A stretch of 8,744 nt of DNA, taken from contig JAWOAU010000033.1 in assembly GCA_046498385.1 (NCBI GenBank), positions 1-8,744 on the forward strand. Reading direction: 5' to 3'. A model generated the notes under the pieces. That model worked only from the letters and a program-made list of their open reading frames with translations, was not told where the DNA came from and did no database searches. The first letter of the stretch is position 1, and each line of letters starts with the position of its first letter. The translations under genes were made by a program, and so were the position numbers. Origin of the DNA: Halarchaeoplasma sp046498385. GTDB taxonomy: Archaea > Thermoplasmatota > Thermoplasmata > Halarchaeoplasmatales > Halarchaeoplasmataceae. This document shows positions 1-6,445 of this stretch, in pieces.

Positions 1-1
1 T

Positions 2-127
2 AAGGATATGAAGATAGGGCAGACTTTGAGGGTCATCAACGGTTATGTCCAGAATAAAGGTTACGGGATGCAAATAAGTAAGGGTAAATGGGGGGAGATA
101 GTGATGGAAGAGGAAACGAAGGATTAA
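2..127 (+). CDS. C-terminal end of an OB-fold nucleic-acid-binding (SSB/RPA-like) protein, partial
   Basis: An open frame enters from the left edge and ends at TAA (125-127), giving 41 visible residues. It reads as the last strands of an OB fold: a 'KIGQTLRVINGYVQ' stretch followed by 'MQISKGKWGEIVM' and a short acidic tail. The pattern of 'G-x-T-hydrophobic-x-V-x-G-Y-V ... Q-hydrophobic-S-x-G-x-W-G' is typical of archaeal single-stranded-DNA-binding/RPA-type OB domains, in which the strand pair closes the barrel. Such proteins bind ssDNA or RNA in the cytoplasm. The start and any further OB or zinc domains lie outside the window, so the exact protein (single-OB SSB, RPA subunit or other OB protein) cannot be decided. 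A possible TATA box for the next gene overlaps its stop codon. Confidence 0.6.
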   Translation, partial: KDMKIGQTLRVINGYVQNKGYGMQISKGKWGEIVMEEETKD

Positions 128-130
128 TAT
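123..130 (+). promoter_or_regulatory. Candidate TATA box for the zinc-ribbon gene
   Basis: The AT run ATTAATAT is centred about 26 nt before the ATG at 153, the spacing expected for an archaeal TATA box with transcription starting at or next to the start codon. It overlaps the stop codon of the OB-fold gene. No Shine-Dalgarno sequence is visible before the ATG, which fits a leaderless transcript. The box is a weak match by eye. Confidence 0.4.
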
Positions 131-152
131 CTACCAATACTAATTACCTACC

Positions 153-371
153 ATGACTGATTCACAGGAAGAGTTGGGTTATATCGAAGTACTCATCGAG
201 TGTCCCTTTTGTGGGGGATACGTGCCAGACGATTTCGAATGCTTAAAATGCAACTCTGAAATTCTTGAGGAGGTAGAATACGAACAGATGTTGTTTATAT
301 GTTCAAAATGCAGGGAAGAGGTTATGGAAGATACTGAGCAGTGCCCTCACTGCGGAGCCATTCTTAAATGA
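153..371 (+). CDS. Small double zinc-ribbon protein
   Basis: This is a 72-residue acidic protein with two zinc-ribbon modules. The first has Cys pairs at 17/20 (CPFC) and 30/33 (CLKC); the second has pairs at 50/53 (CSKC) and 64/67 (CPHC). Each four-cysteine set should bind one zinc ion. There is no membrane segment or signal peptide, and almost nothing outside the two ribbons. Proteins of this kind are common in archaea and may act in protein-protein or nucleic-acid contacts, but no specific function can be given. It follows the OB-fold gene by 25 bp, has its own possible TATA box, and precedes the glycerol operon by about 70 bp with a separate promoter between, so it is probably not part of that operon. 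The ATG at 153 is the only good start. Confidence 0.75.
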   Translation: MTDSQEELGYIEVLIECPFCGGYVPDDFECLKCNSEILEEVEYEQMLFICSKCREEVMEDTEQCPHCGAILK

Positions 372-400
372 AAGGATTATAATGCCACGTTCCTTAACCA

Positions 401-418
401 TATAAAAATTATTTATAC
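401..418 (+). promoter_or_regulatory. TATA-box region of the glycerol operon
   Basis: The AT-rich stretch holds two overlapping TATA-like elements, TATAAAAATT (401-410) and ATTTATAC (411-418). The first is centred about 29 nt before the GTG at 434 and the second about 25 nt before the ATG at 440. Either would give a leaderless or nearly leaderless mRNA. No ribosome binding site precedes the glpK start candidates. No convincing operator palindrome was found around the box. Confidence 0.6.
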
Positions 419-439
419 AAAGGTTTACTTGATGTGCCG

Positions 440-1942
440 ATGGTAAAAACCATGCCCTACATACTAACGTTAGACGAAGGCACCACCAGCGCCAAATCCT
501 TTATCATCAATAAGAACGCTAAGTTGATCGGCAGAGGTCAGAATTCCTTCCAGCAGTATTTTCCTCAACCGGGGTGGGTGGAGCAAGATGCGGAAGAGAT
601 ATGGAAGATGCAGTTAAAGTCGTCAAAAGAGGCGGTGAAGGATGCGGATATAGCTGTTAGCGAGATTGCGGCTGTAGGGGTAACTAATCAAAGAGAAACT
701 ACGGTGTTATGGGATAAAAATACAGGTAAGCCTGTTAACAAGGCCGTGGTATGGCAGGATAGACGCACCGCCGAGCTGGTGGATCAAGTCGAAAAAGAAT
801 ACAGTAGTGTGATCAAGGATAAAACGGGGTTGATCCCTGACTCTTATTTTTCAGCACCTAAGATAAGGTGGATAATGAATAAAAACAGGGACATTGCGAA
901 ACGGATTTCCAGAGGAAAGATCCTCTTTGGCACCATGGATTCCTTTTTGATCTACAAGTTGACCGGGGGTAAAGTCCACGCAACCGATCCTTCCAACGCT
1001 TCAAGGACCATGTTGTTCGATATAGATAGATTGGAATGGAGCTCAGAATTATTGGAAATATTTGATATCCCCTGTGATATCCTCCCGGAGGTCAAGGAGT
1101 CTTCCGAATTTTACGGTACCGTCAAAAAAGAATTGTTCGGAAGAGAGATTCCCATATGCGGATGTATCGGAGACCAGCAATCCGCCCTGTTCGGACAGTC
1201 GTGTTTTGGAAAAGGCATGGTCAAAAACACATACGGAACCGGCAGCTTTGTTTTAAAAAATACGGGTAGGGAACGCTACAGGTCAAAGAACCTGCTCACC
1301 ACCATAGCCTGGAGTATCGACGGTAAAACGGACTATGCTTTAGAAGGTAGCGTTTTCATCGCCGGAGCCGGGATACAGTGGTTGATGGATTCTCTAGGTA
1401 TAATTCAGGAGTTAGATGAGGCGGAGAGATTGGCAAAGTCACTGGATGACGAGGAACAGATCTATTTGGTGCCTGCATTCGTGGGACTGGGTGCCCCATA
1501 TTGGGACCAATATGCCAGAGGAACCATGATTGGGATGACCAGAGATACCCGCCGAGCTCACCTGGCTAAAGCGGCCTTGGAAGCTATGGGATATCTTTCC
1601 CAGGATGTTTTAAATGAGATGGAGAAGGATTCGGGCAAAGGTGTGGATGAAATACGGGTGGACGGCGGTGCTGCGAAAAACGATTTTCTAATGCAGTTTC
1701 AGGCAGATATTTCGGATAAAAGGGTTTTAAGACCGAAAACTCTGGAAACAACGGCCCTGGGGGCCGCATACATGGCAGGCCTTTCAGTGGATTTATGGAA
1801 GAACAAAGAAGAACTCAAGGATTTATGGCGGGTCGATAAAATATACGAACCGAATATGTGTGAAGAAAAAAGAGAATCGTCGTATAGAGGATGGAAAGAA
1901 GCCGTGGATAGGTCATTGAATTGGTCCAAGGATGTTTCATGA
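440..1942 (+). CDS. glpK: Glycerol kinase
   Basis: This cytoplasmic FGGY-family kinase uses ATP to convert glycerol to sn-glycerol-3-phosphate. It is full length (500 aa from the ATG at 440; the family is about 495-505). Visible landmarks are the N-terminal phosphate loop 'LTLDEGTTSAK', the 'VTNQRETTVLWDK' segment, the FGGY signature region 'GTMDSFLIYKLTGG' followed by 'SNASRTMLFDI', and the catalytic Asp in 'GDQQSALFGQ' (codon 1172-1174, residue 245 from this start). These are followed by 'YGTGSFVL', 'GLGAPYWDQYARG' and the C-terminal adenosine-binding 'VDGGAAKNDFLMQ'. Three in-frame starts exist: GTG 434, ATG 440 and ATG 452. ATG 440 fits the nearer TATA element as a leaderless start, while ATG 452 best matches the family's usual N-terminus. 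It is the first gene of a glycerol catabolic operon whose next gene encodes the dehydrogenase that would use its product. The identification is secure. Confidence 0.95.
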   Translation: MVKTMPYILTLDEGTTSAKSFIINKNAKLIGRGQNSFQQYFPQPGWVEQDAEEIWKMQLKSSKEAVKDADIAVSEIAAVGVTNQRETTVLWDKNTGKPVNKAVVWQDRRTAELVDQVEKEYSSVIKDKTGLIPDSYFSAPKIRWIMNKNRDIAKRISRGKILFGTMDSFLIYKLTGGKVHATDPSNASRTMLFDIDRLEWSSELLEIFDIPCDILPEVKESSEFYGTVKKELFGREIPICGCIGDQQSALFGQSCFGKGMVKNTYGTGSFVLKNTGRERYRSKNLLTTIAWSIDGKTDYALEGSVFIAGAGIQWLMDSLGIIQELDEAERLAKSLDDEEQIYLVPAFVGLGAPYWDQYARGTMIGMTRDTRRAHLAKAALEAMGYLSQDVLNEMEKDSGKGVDEIRVDGGAAKNDFLMQFQADISDKRVLRPKTLETTALGAAYMAGLSVDLWKNKEELKDLWRVDKIYEPNMCEEKRESSYRGWKEAVDRSLNWSKDVS

Positions 1943-1950
1943 AAATACTA

Positions 1951-1954
1951 GGAG
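1951..1954 (+). promoter_or_regulatory. Shine-Dalgarno site of the GlpA-like gene
   Basis: GGAG lies 8 nt before the ATG at 1963, within the 20-bp gap after the glpK stop. It supports that start and internal translation initiation on a polycistronic message. Confidence 0.5.
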
Positions 1955-1962
1955 TTTTCTAG

Positions 1963-3441
1963 ATGTACAAAGTAGTAATCATCGGAGCGGGTATAATCGG
2001 CTCTTCTATCGCAAGGATTCTGAGTAAATATGATAACTTGAAAGTTACGCTGATAGAAAAAGAGATAGATGTCGGTTGGGGGGTGACAAAGGCTAACACT
2101 GGGATAATACATCCCGGTCATGAAGACGATCCCGAAACTTATCCCTTGAGAGCGGAATTGTGTATCAAGGGGAACAGCATGTGGCGGGATTGGACTAAGG
2201 ATTTAGATATTCCTGTCAAATGGCCTGGAGAGCTCATGTTAGCCCGAAGCGAGGAGGAATTAAGCATCCTCGAAAAATACATGGAGATCGGAAAAAAGAA
2301 CGGTGTAACCGATCTGAACATAATTAATAGAGATGATTTAAGAGAGATGGAACCCGAGGTCTGTAGAGATATTCAGTATGCCTTATGGGCACCTTCCGCC
2401 GGCTTGATCGCTCCCTGGGAAGCGGTGATCGCCTTGGGGGAAAACGCGGCTGAGAATGGTGTGGACATACGCCTCGACACCACCGTAGAAGATATTGAGA
2501 TATTGGATGGAAAAATAGATTGTGTAGTCACGGATGGGGGTACCATAGATGCGGATATAGTGATCAATTCAGCGGGCCTAGTCGCCGATGAAGTTTCCTC
2601 TATGGTAGGTATAAACAATTTTAAAATAACGCCGAGGAAGGGGGAATACTATCTCTTCGACGAAGATGTGAAAGAAAAACCCCGGAGGATCCTACATCTT
2701 ACACCAACAGAAAAGACCAAGGGAGTTTACGCAGTTCAAACCATTGAAGGAAATCTTATGCTGGGACCCACCGCCGAAGAGCTCCCCGAGGAATGTAAAG
2801 ATGAGAGGTCCACCACCCCGGAAGGATTGAAATATGTTTGGGAGAACTCAAAGAACATAATGGAACATATGCCAACTAAAGACAGGGTCTCAAAAACATT
2901 TGCCGGTTTAAGACCTGAGCCGCCGGACGGACGGTATATAATTAAAAGCTACCATGAACCATGGGGTTTCATCAACGCCGCCGGGATACGATCCCCGGGC
3001 TTGACCGCCGCTCCGGCTATCGCACATAAAATAAAGGATTTATTGATCGAAGAGCTGCACGTTGAATTAATAGAGAAGGAAAATTGGAATCCCTTCAGAA
3101 GAAGGTTGATAAGGTTTTCAGAGCTATGCGACGGTGAAAAAAAAGAATTGATAAAAAAGAATGAAGATTACGGCAGAGTCGTCTGTATGTGTAAGGAAGT
3201 CACCAAAGGAGAAATACTTGAAGCGGTGGATAGAATACATTCTTTAGGCGGAGAAGTTTCTTTAGACGGAGTAAAATTTCGAACACTTGCCCTCTTCGGT
3301 TTTTGTCAGGGCTCTTACTGTCGTGCAAGAATCGTACGCATACTCTCCGATGCCTTGGGCATACCTATGTGGGAGGTAGCGATAAGAGAGAAAGGTACGG
3401 AGTACGCTTTGGGAGACATAAAATCATTGTGGAAGGATTGA
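1963..3441 (+). CDS. glpA: GlpA-like FAD-dependent glycerol-3-phosphate dehydrogenase with C-terminal BFD-like [2Fe-2S] domain
   Basis: This 492-aa flavoprotein is predicted to oxidise sn-glycerol-3-phosphate to dihydroxyacetone phosphate. The N-terminus has a dinucleotide-binding fold, 'VVIIGAGIIGSS' (GxGxxG at residues 8-13), with Glu32 placed to bind the FAD ribose. The DAO-type catalytic domain runs to about residue 370, including 'FAGLRPEPPDGRYII' and the FAD-contacting 'AAGIRSPGLTAAPAIA'. The C-terminal part has a BFD-like [2Fe-2S] cluster motif: Cys408-x-Cys410 and Cys448-x4-Cys453. This is the arrangement of anaerobic GlpA and of COG0579 relatives. COG0579 also includes L-2-hydroxyglutarate oxidase, so the substrate is inferred mainly from the adjacent glpK and from the order kinase, COG0579, COG0446, DUF1667, which is known from Thermotoga and Thermococcales glycerol clusters. 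There is no membrane segment, so electrons probably leave through the Fe-S cluster to the next two gene products. Confidence 0.85.
   Translation: MYKVVIIGAGIIGSSIARILSKYDNLKVTLIEKEIDVGWGVTKANTGIIHPGHEDDPETYPLRAELCIKGNSMWRDWTKDLDIPVKWPGELMLARSEEELSILEKYMEIGKKNGVTDLNIINRDDLREMEPEVCRDIQYALWAPSAGLIAPWEAVIALGENAAENGVDIRLDTTVEDIEILDGKIDCVVTDGGTIDADIVINSAGLVADEVSSMVGINNFKITPRKGEYYLFDEDVKEKPRRILHLTPTEKTKGVYAVQTIEGNLMLGPTAEELPEECKDERSTTPEGLKYVWENSKNIMEHMPTKDRVSKTFAGLRPEPPDGRYIIKSYHEPWGFINAAGIRSPGLTAAPAIAHKIKDLLIEELHVELIEKENWNPFRRRLIRFSELCDGEKKELIKKNEDYGRVVCMCKEVTKGEILEAVDRIHSLGGEVSLDGVKFRTLALFGFCQGSYCRARIVRILSDALGIPMWEVAIREKGTEYALGDIKSLWKD
3431..3436 (+). promoter_or_regulatory. Shine-Dalgarno-like site of the FAD/NAD oxidoreductase gene
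   Basis: GGAAGG ends 6 nt before the ATG at 3443 and lies inside the last codons of the preceding gene. The stop of that gene (TGA, 3439-3441) and the new ATG are separated by one base, which suggests translational coupling. Confidence 0.45.
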
Positions 3442-3442
3442 T

Positions 3443-4681
3443 ATGCAAGAAAAATTCTATGATTGTATCATCATCGGTGCCGGTGCGGCCGGAACAGCTG
3501 CCGCGGTAAGATGTAAAGACCTAGGTATAGATGTGATTATGATCGAGAATAAAAGGCGGGTTGGAGGAATACCTTTACAATGCACACATCCGGGATTCGG
3601 TAACTTCTACTACAAAGAAAATCTTACAGGTACTGAGTTCGCGGAAAAGCTGACAGAAAGTTCGAAGATAAGAGAGGTGGAGTCTTTAACGGAGGCACAC
3701 GTTGTGTCCATAGAGGATATATCAGATACGAAAAAGAAGATTGATCTTGTAACACCAAAGGGGGTGTTTACACTTTATACGGGAACTATAATCTACGCCA
3801 CCGGGGCTCGAGAAAAACATCGTTTCGAAACAGGTATCCAAGGAGATAGATTGAGTGGAGTTTATACCGCCGGTGAGGCCCAGACTTTGATGGATATATA
3901 CGGGGTTCTTCCCGGCAAAAAAGTGGTGATAATCGGTTCCGGAGATATCGGGCTGATAATGGCACGAAGATTCGCCTTGGAAGGGGCTGAGGTAGTGGGA
4001 GTCATAGAGATGATGCCCTATCCGGGAGGACTTACCAGAAACGTCGTGCAGTGCTTACATGACTTTGACATCCCTTTACATACAAAAAAAAGGGTCATCG
4101 AGATAAGAGGAAATAAAAGAGTTGAGAAATTGACCACCATGGATGTGAACGATGATATGAAGACGGTACCCGGGAGTGAAAACAGCATAAGATGCGATAC
4201 CGTCGCATTGGCTACCGGACTTATACCGTATACCAAGATACTTGATAAATTGGATGTGGTAAAAGATTCGGCAACCGGAGGACCGGTGGTGGACGAGTAT
4301 TTGATGACCAGCATTCCAGGCATATTCGCCGCGGGAAACGTACTGGCTGTAAACGATTATGTGGATTTTGCTGCATATCAAGGAGAAAGAGCGGCGGAAG
4401 GAGTTGTGCGGTTCCTCCGGGGCGATGTAGGGACTTCCAAGATCAAAGTAGAGCGCGGTAGAAATGTTAGATTTGCCGTCCCCCAATATATAAGCGAGAA
4501 CGACGTCACCCTCTACGGCCGGGTGAAAAAACCGGAGCCCGGGGTGAGGATAATGGTACCTGAGATAGGTTATCAAACAAAAAATACATCGGTTAATCCC
4601 GGAGAGATGATACGATTGGACATCAATAAAAGAGACTTGGAAGGTATCGGAGATAAGATAACCGTGGAGGTGACGAGATGA
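3443..4681 (+). CDS. FAD/NAD(P)-dependent oxidoreductase of the glycerol-3-phosphate dehydrogenase complex
   Basis: This 412-aa pyridine-nucleotide-disulfide-type flavoprotein (COG0446-like, sometimes called NADH-oxidase-like) is likely the partner that passes electrons between the GlpA-like protein and NAD(P) or another carrier. The first GxGxxG (12-17, 'GAGAAG') binds FAD, and the second (165-170, 'GSGDIG') is in the NAD(P)-binding position. The C-terminal 'GIFAAGNVLAVNDYVDFAAYQGERAA' region closes the FAD site; only its key residues are quoted here. The N-terminal 'GGIPLQCTHPGFG' motif is characteristic of the subfamily that sits with GlpA-like and DUF1667 proteins. There is no redox-active CxxC pair, so it is not a thioredoxin-reductase type. 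It is separated from the upstream gene by one base and overlaps the downstream start by 4 bp (ATGA). Direct electron acceptor and direction are inferred. Confidence 0.85.
   Translation: MQEKFYDCIIIGAGAAGTAAAVRCKDLGIDVIMIENKRRVGGIPLQCTHPGFGNFYYKENLTGTEFAEKLTESSKIREVESLTEAHVVSIEDISDTKKKIDLVTPKGVFTLYTGTIIYATGAREKHRFETGIQGDRLSGVYTAGEAQTLMDIYGVLPGKKVVIIGSGDIGLIMARRFALEGAEVVGVIEMMPYPGGLTRNVVQCLHDFDIPLHTKKRVIEIRGNKRVEKLTTMDVNDDMKTVPGSENSIRCDTVALATGLIPYTKILDKLDVVKDSATGGPVVDEYLMTSIPGIFAAGNVLAVNDYVDFAAYQGERAAEGVVRFLRGDVGTSKIKVERGRNVRFAVPQYISENDVTLYGRVKKPEPGVRIMVPEIGYQTKNTSVNPGEMIRLDINKRDLEGIGDKITVEVTR
4666..4673 (+). promoter_or_regulatory. Strong Shine-Dalgarno site of the DUF1667 gene
   Basis: GGAGGTGA is a full match to the archaeal 16S rRNA 3' end and lies 4 nt before the ATG at 4678. 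It is the strongest ribosome binding site seen in the window and fixes this start inside the end of the preceding gene. Confidence 0.7.
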
Positions 4682-5073
4682 GTCAAGAGGTCGTATGCAT
4701 AATGTGCCCTCTGGGATGCAGGATCAAAGTCCAAAGCGATGACGGCGGTATTCAAAATATAAAGGGATTCGCATGTGAGAACGGTAAGGAATACGCGGAA
4801 CAGGAGATACTGTGCTCCACAAGAACGGTCATGAGTGTGGTCAGGTGTAGAAGAGGTGATTTCCCCACCGTATCAATCAAGACAAGCGAGCCCGTAGACA
4901 AAGATAAAATAGAGGACATTATGGAGGCGATAAGCAAGATAGAGGTCGATGCCCCGGTGAGGGTGGGCGACAAGTTATTAGAAAACGTATGTAAAACTGG
5001 TGCGGATATAGTAGCAACAAGGAATGTGGAGGTTCAAGAACACTCTTCTAACCATCCCAGTATCTCGTCGTAA
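4678..5073 (+). CDS. DUF1667 Fe-S-type small subunit of the glycerol-3-phosphate dehydrogenase system
   Basis: This 131-aa protein matches the DUF1667 (COG3862) family. The N-terminus carries a cysteine cluster, Cys7-x2-Cys10-x3-Cys14 with Cys33 following. This resembles the [4Fe-4S] motif at the start of molybdopterin oxidoreductases, which explains the 'molybdopterin oxidoreductase-like' names sometimes given, but the protein is far too short to bind molybdopterin itself. Cys46, Cys57 and Cys109 are additional. The rest, with 'FPTVSIKTSEPVDKDKI' and 'APVRVGDKLLENVCKTGADIVATRN', is the typical DUF1667 body. It overlaps the upstream gene by 4 bp and is the last gene of the operon. The family's constant association with GlpA-like and NADH-oxidase-like genes suggests an electron-transfer or structural subunit; this is inference. 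Its last 40 bp overlap the end of the opposite-strand hydrolase gene. Confidence 0.85.
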   Translation: MSQEVVCIMCPLGCRIKVQSDDGGIQNIKGFACENGKEYAEQEILCSTRTVMSVVRCRRGDFPTVSIKTSEPVDKDKIEDIMEAISKIEVDAPVRVGDKLLENVCKTGADIVATRNVEVQEHSSNHPSISS

Positions 5074-5798
5074 TATTTTTCTTGCAGTTCTGGTTCATTG
5101 AATATTTCGTGGAAGGCCCCCTGAAATATACTCAGTTCTTTATCTTCGCATTCCAATCCATTAACAAAGCGCTGTGCCCCTTCCATGGGTGTTATCTTGT
5201 CCTCAGTACCGGCTAATATTAAAACCGGTACGTTCAATCTTCCATTGTGCGCTTTTTTCATATTGTAAAAAAGAGAACGGGCCAATGCGAAGGAAATTCT
5301 ATCGTGGACCATCTCATCCTCACGATATTTTTTTCTCTCTTTTTTGCTACTAGTCAGGTCCCGTGTGCGTATGGAGTTAGATATCGTGCTGTGGGGTACG
5401 ATGTACGATAGCAAGGATGCCAACGCCACCGTGAACCCGGATGTATCCTCCGAGGGCTGAAGTGCGGGAGATGACGATACGACACCTTTTATCCTGCTTG
5501 GCTTTTCTTCAGCATACCGCAGTACGGCCAGCCCTCCCAAGCTGTGGCCGAACAAGAAGGGTTCACCTTGAATATCCTTTACCATGGAATCTATTATATC
5601 TACGCATTCTTCCACGGTAGTATGGCCTCGGGTACCGGGAGACATTCCGTGCCCGGGCCAATCAAAGGTATGGACTTTGTAACCATGTTTTTTTAACTCT
5701 TCGATCAACCGGTGATGCCGTCTAAAATGCTCTCCGAGTCCGTGAACGACTATAACATGACCCTTAGAGGGTTTTCCGAAGCTCCGCTTGAATACCAT
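5034..5798 (-). CDS. Alpha/beta hydrolase, monoacylglycerol lipase type
   Basis: This is a 254-aa serine hydrolase of the Hydrolase_4/monoacylglycerol lipase family. The oxyanion-hole 'HGLGEH' motif (19-24) is typical of monoglyceride lipases, followed by 'DWPGHGMSPGTRGH' (46-59). The nucleophile is Ser86 in 'GHSLGG', the acid is Asp200 in 'LAGTEDKITP', and the base is His230 in 'QGAFHEIF'. A cap region lies between about 115 and 185. There is no signal peptide or membrane segment, so it should act in the cytoplasm. The likely reaction is cleavage of monoacylglycerols to fatty acid and glycerol, which fits the convergent glycerol kinase operon; lysophospholipase or general esterase activity is possible. 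ATG 5798 was chosen, with TATA-like TCTTTAACC about 25 nt upstream. A TTG at 5855 would add 19 residues and lies about 28 nt from the divergent TATA box, so it cannot be excluded. Confidence 0.85.
   Translation of the reverse strand: MVFKRSFGKPSKGHVIVVHGLGEHFRRHHRLIEELKKHGYKVHTFDWPGHGMSPGTRGHTTVEECVDIIDSMVKDIQGEPFLFGHSLGGLAVLRYAEEKPSRIKGVVSSSPALQPSEDTSGFTVALASLLSYIVPHSTISNSIRTRDLTSSKKERKKYREDEMVHDRISFALARSLFYNMKKAHNGRLNVPVLILAGTEDKITPMEGAQRFVNGLECEDKELSIFQGAFHEIFNEPELQEKYYDEILGWLEECS
5074..5080 (+). terminator. Oligo-T terminator of the glycerol operon
   Basis: A run ATATTTTT begins directly after the TAA of the DUF1667 gene. Archaeal RNA polymerase terminates at such T-tracts without needing a hairpin. 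The site lies within the opposite-strand hydrolase coding region. Confidence 0.4.
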
Positions 5799-5818
5799 GG
5801 GCTCGAATAAAGTAAGTT

Positions 5819-5827
5819 GGTTAAAGA
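5819..5827 (-). promoter_or_regulatory. Weak TATA-like element upstream of the hydrolase ATG
   Basis: On the minus strand TCTTTAACC is centred about 25 nt before the ATG at 5798. It is a poor TATA match. The alternative is that transcription starts from the shared box at 5880-5888 and that TTG 5855 is used. Confidence 0.25.
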
Positions 5828-5879
5828 CATTATGTCCCGCCGCTTTTGTACACAAAAATACCGAAGAAAATTAGTAAGT

Positions 5880-5888
5880 TTTATATAT
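5880..5888 (+). promoter_or_regulatory. TATA box in the divergent intergenic region
   Basis: TTTATATAT is a near-consensus archaeal TATA box centred 28 nt before the ATG at 5912, so the message would start about 2 nt before the start codon and be leaderless. Read on the other strand the same bases give ATATATAAA, centred about 28 nt from the TTG at 5855, so it could also serve the hydrolase gene. Confidence 0.7.
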
Positions 5889-5911
5889 GAGAAGCGCTGA
5901 CAATTACTAAT

Positions 5912-6445
5912 ATGTCAACCGACGGTATCGAGTTCACAAACTCAGGCGTCAAGTTGAAAGGTGACTGGGGAGAGGTATGCGATTTTGCAAAAGGTTTCGA
6001 AAACGTTATCCGAAAGGCGGATGCTAGGGATAAAACAGTATTTCATTATCGAAACTGGAGACCTAGGGAAAACGATACAGAAGAAGATATCAAAGAGAAA
6101 ACCATCGACGAAGCAAAGGTAGACGTTAACGGTATTAAAGATATGGGTATAGGGAAAAAAGTGGAGAGGATGATAAAGTCTGAGAAAGAAGAAAACATAA
6201 AGTACGCTACCACTAAAGCAGTGAGAGACATATACGTGGGATCCGCTAAATGCTTCAGTAAACTAGAAGAGATAGTTTACGGAAAGATAATGCTGCGGTT
6301 CAACCCCTATTATTTTGGCGAGGGTGAATTTTCTGCAAACCTGCGAATAAAAGATAAAAAGAAATGTGAAATGAACGTTAATTTCAACGACGACGTTATG
6401 CGTGACAAAGTTAGATCCATAGTTAAAAGTTCAAAATGGAACTGA
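5912..6445 (+). CDS. DUF5828-like conserved archaeal protein of unknown function
   Basis: This is a 177-aa, charged, soluble protein with no signal peptide or membrane segment. The N-terminal part (about 8-50) contains 'SGVKLKGDWGEVCDFAKGFE', the centre (55-110) is a lysine/glutamate-rich helical region, and the C-terminal part has 'LEEIVYGKIMLRFNPYYFG' (Pro132-Tyr133-Tyr134-Phe135) followed by 'EFSANL' and 'CEMNVNFNDD'. From memory this matches haloarchaeal proteins called DUF5828, which share the 'GxWxxI', 'VYxxxMxxxxPYYFDNELxSANI' and 'FEVNVNDD' features. I cannot confirm this without a search. No function is known. It has a strong TATA box and appears leaderless. Its last 10 bp overlap the start of the PiT-like transporter gene, which has no Shine-Dalgarno site of its own, so the two are probably translated together and may work together. 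It shows no obvious similarity to the PhoU-like DUF47 proteins that accompany bacterial Pit transporters. Confidence 0.7.
   Translation: MSTDGIEFTNSGVKLKGDWGEVCDFAKGFENVIRKADARDKTVFHYRNWRPRENDTEEDIKEKTIDEAKVDVNGIKDMGIGKKVERMIKSEKEENIKYATTKAVRDIYVGSAKCFSKLEEIVYGKIMLRFNPYYFGEGEFSANLRIKDKKKCEMNVNFNDDVMRDKVRSIVKSSKWN

Noticed and set aside
373..427. Possible operator palindromes near the glpK TATA box (AAGGA/TCCTT and TTAACC/GGTTTA)
   Set aside because: The arms are only five to six bases, imperfect and differently spaced. In AT-rich DNA such pairs are expected by chance.
4076..4576. A 166-codon open frame on the minus strand
   Set aside because: It lies entirely within the FAD/NAD oxidoreductase gene, has no recognisable domain and a low-complexity aromatic/His-rich composition typical of antisense shadow frames.
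5893..5898. AGCGCT palindrome between the divergent TATA box and ATG 5912
   Set aside because: A single six-base palindrome with no extension and no second copy is not enough to call an operator.
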